A stretch of DNA of 64,000 nt, from the NCBI RefSeq assembly GCF_034009455.1, contig NZ_CP125380.1:1963001-2027000 (forward strand), given 5' to 3'. The notes below the pieces were generated by a model. That model ran no database searches, had not been told where the DNA came from, and saw only the letters and a list, made by a program, of their open reading frames with translations. The position numbers and the translations under genes are program-made. Position 1 is the stretch's first letter. The number at the start of each line of letters is the position of its first letter. The DNA comes from Pseudomonas sp. P5_109. GTDB taxonomy: Bacteria > Pseudomonadota > Gammaproteobacteria > Pseudomonadales > Pseudomonadaceae. This document shows positions 60,747 to 64,000 of the stretch, one piece after another.

Positions 60747-60995
60747 ATGCACGATCCGTTTGAACAGTCTTTACGCGATATGCTCAATGCCTCGCCGTCC
60801 ACCCGGGACGACGATGCGTGCCTGGGGCGTGTACTGAAAACCGCCAACCGCCAGGTCGGCGCAGGTGATTTGTTCAGCCTGCTGGGGCGTTGGTTGCCCG
60901 CACTGATGATTGCCCTTAATAACGGATCGGCCCATGTCGCGCCGGTATCCCGTCTTCGTAAATCCGCTGCCCGCACTGCTGATAAGGCTGATTGA
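60747..60995 (+). CDS. crfX: CrfX-type small protein
   Basis: An 82-residue cytoplasmic protein located exactly where crfX lies in P. aeruginosa and P. fluorescens, immediately before cmpX and sigX. It is hydrophilic apart from a mildly hydrophobic middle (LFSLLGRWLPALMIALNNGSA) and has a basic C-terminus (RLRKSAARTADKAD). CrfX is known as a small conserved protein affected by cell-wall inhibitors, without assigned activity. The ATG at 60747 follows ACGAGAGGTGCGT. Two codons earlier an in-frame GTG exists. cmpX starts two bases after its stop. Confidence 0.85.
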   Translation: MHDPFEQSLRDMLNASPSTRDDDACLGRVLKTANRQVGAGDLFSLLGRWLPALMIALNNGSAHVAPVSRLRKSAARTADKAD

Positions 60996-60997
60996 AT

Positions 60998-61822
60998 ATG
61001 GAACTTGATCTCTGGACTCAGAGCCTCGTCACTGCAATGACTGCGTTGTGGACCAAGGTTGCGAACTTCATTCCGAACCTGTTCGGCGCACTGGTTGTGC
61101 TGCTGTTGGGTTTTGTCGTGGCCAAACTGCTGGACACCTTGCTCTCCAAACTGCTCGCCAAATTGGGCCTCGACCGCTTGATGGGCGGCACTGGCCTGAC
61201 CAAGCTGATGTCCCGCGCTGGATTGCAAGTTCCTATCTCGACCCTGATCGGCAAGATCGTCTATTGGTTCGTTCTGCTTATTTTTCTGGTTTCTGCCGCA
61301 GAATCCCTTGGACTTGAGCGAGTATCAGCTACGCTGGATATGCTTGCGTTGTATTTGCCGAAGGTATTTGGCGCCGCGCTGGTGTTGCTGGTGGGTGTTT
61401 TGCTGGCGCAACTGGCCAATGGGCTGGTGCGCGGGGCGGCAGAAGGCGTAGGTCTGGACTATGCTTCGGGACTTGGACGAATTGCCCAGGGCCTGGTGAT
61501 CATCATCAGTATTTCGGTGGCGATCAGCCAGTTGGAGGTCAAGACTGACCTGCTGAACCATGTGATCGTGATCGTGTTGATAACCGTTGGTCTGGCGGTA
61601 GCGCTGGCGATGGGTTTGGGAAGCCGGGAAATTGCCGGCCAGATTCTTGCGGGAATCTACGTGCGTGAGCTGTACCAGGTTGGGCAACAAGTGCGTGTTG
61701 GCGAGGTCGAAGGCCAGATCGAAGAGATCGGCACGGTTAAAACCACATTGCTGACCGATGAGGGTGAGCTAGTCTCTCTTTCCAATCGGATCCTCCTTGA
61801 GCAGCATGTGAGTAGCCGCTAA
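60998..61822 (+). CDS. cmpX: CmpX, small-conductance mechanosensitive-channel-like membrane protein
   Basis: A 274-residue inner-membrane protein in the MscS-like/TM_helix family. Four or five transmembrane segments are visible (about 20-45, 85-105, 118-142, 160-180, 190-212), followed by a C-terminal soluble MscS-like beta domain (YVRELYQVGQQVRVGEVEGQIEEIGTVKTTLL). It is encoded between crfX and sigX, and in Pseudomonas its loss is reported to raise sigX and alter membrane properties. The start at 60998 (ATG GAACTTGAT) fits; a TTG two codons earlier is also in frame. sigX follows 90 bases later. Confidence 0.9.
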   Translation: MELDLWTQSLVTAMTALWTKVANFIPNLFGALVVLLLGFVVAKLLDTLLSKLLAKLGLDRLMGGTGLTKLMSRAGLQVPISTLIGKIVYWFVLLIFLVSAAESLGLERVSATLDMLALYLPKVFGAALVLLVGVLLAQLANGLVRGAAEGVGLDYASGLGRIAQGLVIIISISVAISQLEVKTDLLNHVIVIVLITVGLAVALAMGLGSREIAGQILAGIYVRELYQVGQQVRVGEVEGQIEEIGTVKTTLLTDEGELVSLSNRILLEQHVSSR

Positions 61823-61912
61823 CCCGGCAAACCCTGCTAATGTATGCCGCCGCAAAACGCCTGCTGACGCTGGCTGCGGCGGACATTGACCTGACTGTCG
61901 GCCCGACTTGTT

Positions 61913-62503
61913 TTGAATAAAGCCCAATCGCTATCCATGCGCTACGACCCCCGCGAGCTCTCTGATGAGGAGTTGGTCGCGCGCTCGCATTCCGAGCTGT
62001 TTCACGTAACACGCGCCTATGAAGAACTGATGCGGCGTTACCAGCGGACATTATTTAATGTGTGTGCAAGATATCTCGGGAACGATCGTGATGCAGACGA
62101 TGTCTGTCAGGAGGTCATGTTGAAGGTGCTGTATGGCCTGAAGAACTTCGAGGGGAAATCGAAGTTCAAGACATGGCTATATAGCATCACGTACAACGAG
62201 TGCATCACGCAGTATCGGAAGGAACGGCGAAAGCGTCGCTTGATGGACGCATTGAGTCTTGACCCCCTCGAGGAAGCGTCCGAAGAAAAGACGCCGAAAC
62301 CTGAGGAAAAAGGTGGACTTGATCGCTGGCTGGTGTATGTGAATCCGATCGACCGGGAGATTCTGGTGCTACGATTTGTCGCAGAGCTGGAGTTTCAGGA
62401 GATCGCAGACATCATGCATATGGGTTTGAGTGCAACAAAAATGCGGTACAAACGCGCTCTAGATAAATTGCGTGAGAAATTTGCAGGCATTGCTGAAACT
62501 TAG
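61913..62503 (+). CDS. sigX: ECF RNA polymerase sigma factor SigX
   Basis: An extracytoplasmic-function sigma factor that drives oprF and membrane-lipid genes in response to envelope stress. The 196-residue product has region 2 (YEELMRRYQRTLFNVCARYLGNDRDADDVCQEVMLKVLY), then a linker with KTPKPEEKGG, and region 4 (LEFQEIADIMHMGLSATKMRYKRALDKLREKF). Typical ECF anti-sigma genes are absent, as known for SigX. The start is TTG at 61913 (M-N-K-A-Q-S-L-S), matching the P. aeruginosa N-terminus; an alternative ATG lies at 61937. The ribosome site is weak. oprF follows after 107 bases. Confidence 0.92.
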   Translation: MNKAQSLSMRYDPRELSDEELVARSHSELFHVTRAYEELMRRYQRTLFNVCARYLGNDRDADDVCQEVMLKVLYGLKNFEGKSKFKTWLYSITYNECITQYRKERRKRRLMDALSLDPLEEASEEKTPKPEEKGGLDRWLVYVNPIDREILVLRFVAELEFQEIADIMHMGLSATKMRYKRALDKLREKFAGIAET

Positions 62504-62610
62504 TTCAGCGCAAATATCTCTTACGTGTAGGCAAGTTCTGTTAGACTTGCCGCCGAGTTGTCCCCCGGTTTGCGGGACTGCTTCACAATCACCAGATGGG
62601 GATTTAACGG

Positions 62611-63654
62611 ATGAAACTGAAAAACACCTTGGGCTTGGCCATTGGTACTCTTATTGCCGCTACTTCGTTCGGCGCATTGGCACAAGGCCAAGGCGCAGTT
62701 GAAGGCGAGCTCAACTACGGGAAGAAGTACAACGACAGCGTTAAGAACGTTGAAGACGGCTACACTCCTGGCGCCTCCATCGGTTACTTCTTGACCGACG
62801 ACGTATCGTTGAACTTGACCTACAACAATGACGACCACACCCGTTCGAACAACGGTACTGGCCATCAGAAAATCGAGGGCGACCAGTTCGGTCTGAACGC
62901 TCAGTACCACTTCAACAACGCTGGCGACGCTCTGCGTCCTTACGTTCAAGGTGGTGTTAAGCACGGCAGCATGACCAACGTAGCCGCTGACGGCCACACC
63001 GGTCGTGACCAGTCGACTTTCCTGACTGCAGGCGCTGGCCTGAAGTACTACTTCCTGGAAAACGTCTACGCTCGTGCTGGCGTTGAAGCTGACTACAAGC
63101 TGGACAACGGCAAGTGGGACTACATCCCGTCCGTAGGCCTGGGTGTTAACTTCGGTGGCGGCAACAAGCCTGTTGCTGCAGCTCCAGCTCCAGAAGTTTG
63201 CTCCGACAGCGACAACGATGGCGTTTGCGACAACGTTGACAAGTGCCCGGACACCCCAGCCAACGTAACTGTTGACGCTGATGGCTGCCCAGCTGTTGCT
63301 GAAGTCGTACGTGTAGAGCTGGACGTGAAGTTCGACTTCGACAAGTCGGTAGTCAAGCCAAACAGCTACGGCGACATCAAGAACCTGGCTGACTTCATGA
63401 AGCAGTACCCATCCACCACCACTACTGTTGAAGGTCACACTGACTCCGTCGGTCCTGACGCTTACAACCAGAAACTGTCCGAGCGTCGTGCAAACGCCGT
63501 TAAACAAGTTCTGACCAACCAGTACGGTGTTGAATCGTCCCGCGTTCAGTCTGTTGGCTACGGCGAATCCCGCCCAGTTGCCGACAACAAAACTGACGCT
63601 GGCCGCGCTGTTAACCGTCGCGTAGAAGCGCAGGTTGAAGCTCAAGCTAAGTAA
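62611..63654 (+). CDS. oprF: Major outer-membrane porin OprF
   Basis: The main Pseudomonas porin, which also anchors the outer membrane to peptidoglycan. The 347-residue precursor has a signal peptide (MKLKNTLGLAIGTLIAATSFGALA), an N-terminal eight-stranded beta barrel (about 25-185), a Pro/Ala linker with four Cys in VCSDSDNDGVCDNVDKC and DADGC (about 197-229) that form the known disulfides, and a C-terminal OmpA domain (VELDVKFDFDKSVV ... EGHTDSVGPDAYNQKLSERRA). Codon choice is strongly biased, as in highly expressed genes. GGGGATTTAACGG precedes the ATG. It lies in the SigX regulon and is followed by a strong terminator. Confidence 0.98.
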   Translation: MKLKNTLGLAIGTLIAATSFGALAQGQGAVEGELNYGKKYNDSVKNVEDGYTPGASIGYFLTDDVSLNLTYNNDDHTRSNNGTGHQKIEGDQFGLNAQYHFNNAGDALRPYVQGGVKHGSMTNVAADGHTGRDQSTFLTAGAGLKYYFLENVYARAGVEADYKLDNGKWDYIPSVGLGVNFGGGNKPVAAAPAPEVCSDSDNDGVCDNVDKCPDTPANVTVDADGCPAVAEVVRVELDVKFDFDKSVVKPNSYGDIKNLADFMKQYPSTTTTVEGHTDSVGPDAYNQKLSERRANAVKQVLTNQYGVESSRVQSVGYGESRPVADNKTDAGRAVNRRVEAQVEAQAK

Positions 63655-63671
63655 TTAGCTCGCCGCTCTGA

Positions 63672-63702
63672 GAAAAGCCCGGCTTAGGCCGGGCTTTTCT
63701 TT
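63672..63702 (+). terminator. Rho-independent terminator of oprF
   Basis: AAAAGCCCGGC-TTAG-GCCGGGCTTTTCTTT, 17 bases after the oprF stop, with A and T tracts on both sides, so possibly bidirectional with cobA. Confidence 0.92.
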
Positions 63703-63729
63703 GTCTGCGATTTGGTGAAACAGGTGAAG

Positions 63730-64000
63730 CTACGCTGACTGATCTGCCGCCATCACAGGCAAATCACACTCCCACAGGGATTGAGTTGCGCAGGCCGCTA
63801 CCGCGCCGATCACCAGGATGGCAGGGCTTTTCAGCTGAAATCTGCAGGCAGCTTCGTCCATCGCTGTGAGAGTACTCCGACATTCCCGCTGATGAGGCAA
63901 GGACGCGTTTTCAATCATGGCCACGGGTGTGTCCGTTGCCATGCCGCCAGCCAATAGCTGTTCGCGGATTTCACCGAGCTTGGCCACTCCCATGTAAATC
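63730..64000 (-). CDS. cobA: Uroporphyrinogen-III C-methyltransferase, C-terminal part
   Basis: The last 90 residues of the gene; it continues past the right edge. The visible end, IYMGVAKLGEIREQLLAGGMATDTPVAMIENASLPHQR and KSPAILVIGAVAAC, matches the C-terminal domain of SAM-dependent uroporphyrinogen-III methyltransferases (the TPVA-x-x-ENAS-x-P-x-QR segment). This enzyme makes precorrin-2 for siroheme and cobalamin. It is the usual next gene after oprF in Pseudomonas. Its stop at 63730 faces the oprF terminator. Whether it is CobA or a NirE-type paralogue cannot be settled from this part. Confidence 0.85.
   Translation of the reverse strand, partial: IYMGVAKLGEIREQLLAGGMATDTPVAMIENASLPHQRECRSTLTAMDEAACRFQLKSPAILVIGAVAACATQSLWECDLPVMAADQSA

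Overview
The window is chromosomal DNA from a Pseudomonas, most likely the P. fluorescens group. The evidence is the crfX-cmpX-sigX-oprF-cobA order at the right end, the GntR-prpB-prpC-acnD-prpF methylcitrate operon, the mtnB-mtnD-mtnC cluster beside aroC, GC-rich codon use, and many extragenic palindromes (REP/REPIN-like) with GGGAGCGGGCTTGCTCGCGA-type arms between genes. I see no rRNA, insertion sequence, prophage or CRISPR array. There is one tRNA gene, tRNA-Ser(GGA).

Layout. 1-8 kb: an isochorismatase-family fragment, prmB, two exported or membrane proteins, aroC, an MFS transporter and methionine-salvage genes. 8-14 kb: a DUF3509 gene behind a sigma54-type promoter, a long-chain acyl-CoA synthetase, an ankyrin protein, speE and rraB. 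14.3-17.5 kb: a tight ATP-grasp / alpha-E / transglutaminase operon preceded by a consensus sigma54 promoter and an NtrC-like site. 17.6-26.2 kb: cytochrome c, thiolase plus FadB/J-like beta-oxidation genes, a class I glutamine amidotransferase, corA, plsC and a crotonase. 26.4-28.3 kb: tRNA-Ser(GGA) followed by two unrecognised, lower-GC membrane-protein genes, the most island-like part of the window. 28.5-32.4 kb: a NylB-like serine hydrolase with YbjQ, then two glycine-zipper proteins and two small acidic proteins converging on an RHS gene (32.4-35.7 kb) that has no C-terminal toxin domain.

35.9-47 kb: a HAD phosphatase, a divergent SDR/LysR pair, a hydantoin-racemase-like gene beside an NCS1 permease pseudogene with an internal deletion, cysH, thrH, pabB, and a second amidoligase-type operon (retropepsin-like protease, 7TM inactive transglutaminase, ATP-grasp ligase). 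47.2-54.3 kb: the 2-methylcitrate operon with two ATTGTCGACAAT-type operators at its GntR gene, REP elements in two of its intergenic gaps, a strong hairpin before prpF, and no prpD after it. 54.5-64 kb: divergent ppsR/ppsA, an alpha/beta hydrolase, rraA, zntB, the cell-envelope stress cluster crfX-cmpX-sigX-oprF and the 3' end of cobA.

The findings I would follow first are the predicted nitrogen (NtrC/sigma54) control of the ATP-grasp/alpha-E/transglutaminase operon, the complete sigma54 promoter layout at the DUF3509 gene, the glycine-zipper/acidic-protein/RHS cluster, the SieB-like protein next to tRNA-Ser, and the decayed NCS1 permease. All functional statements come from reading motifs and gene order; no database search was run.
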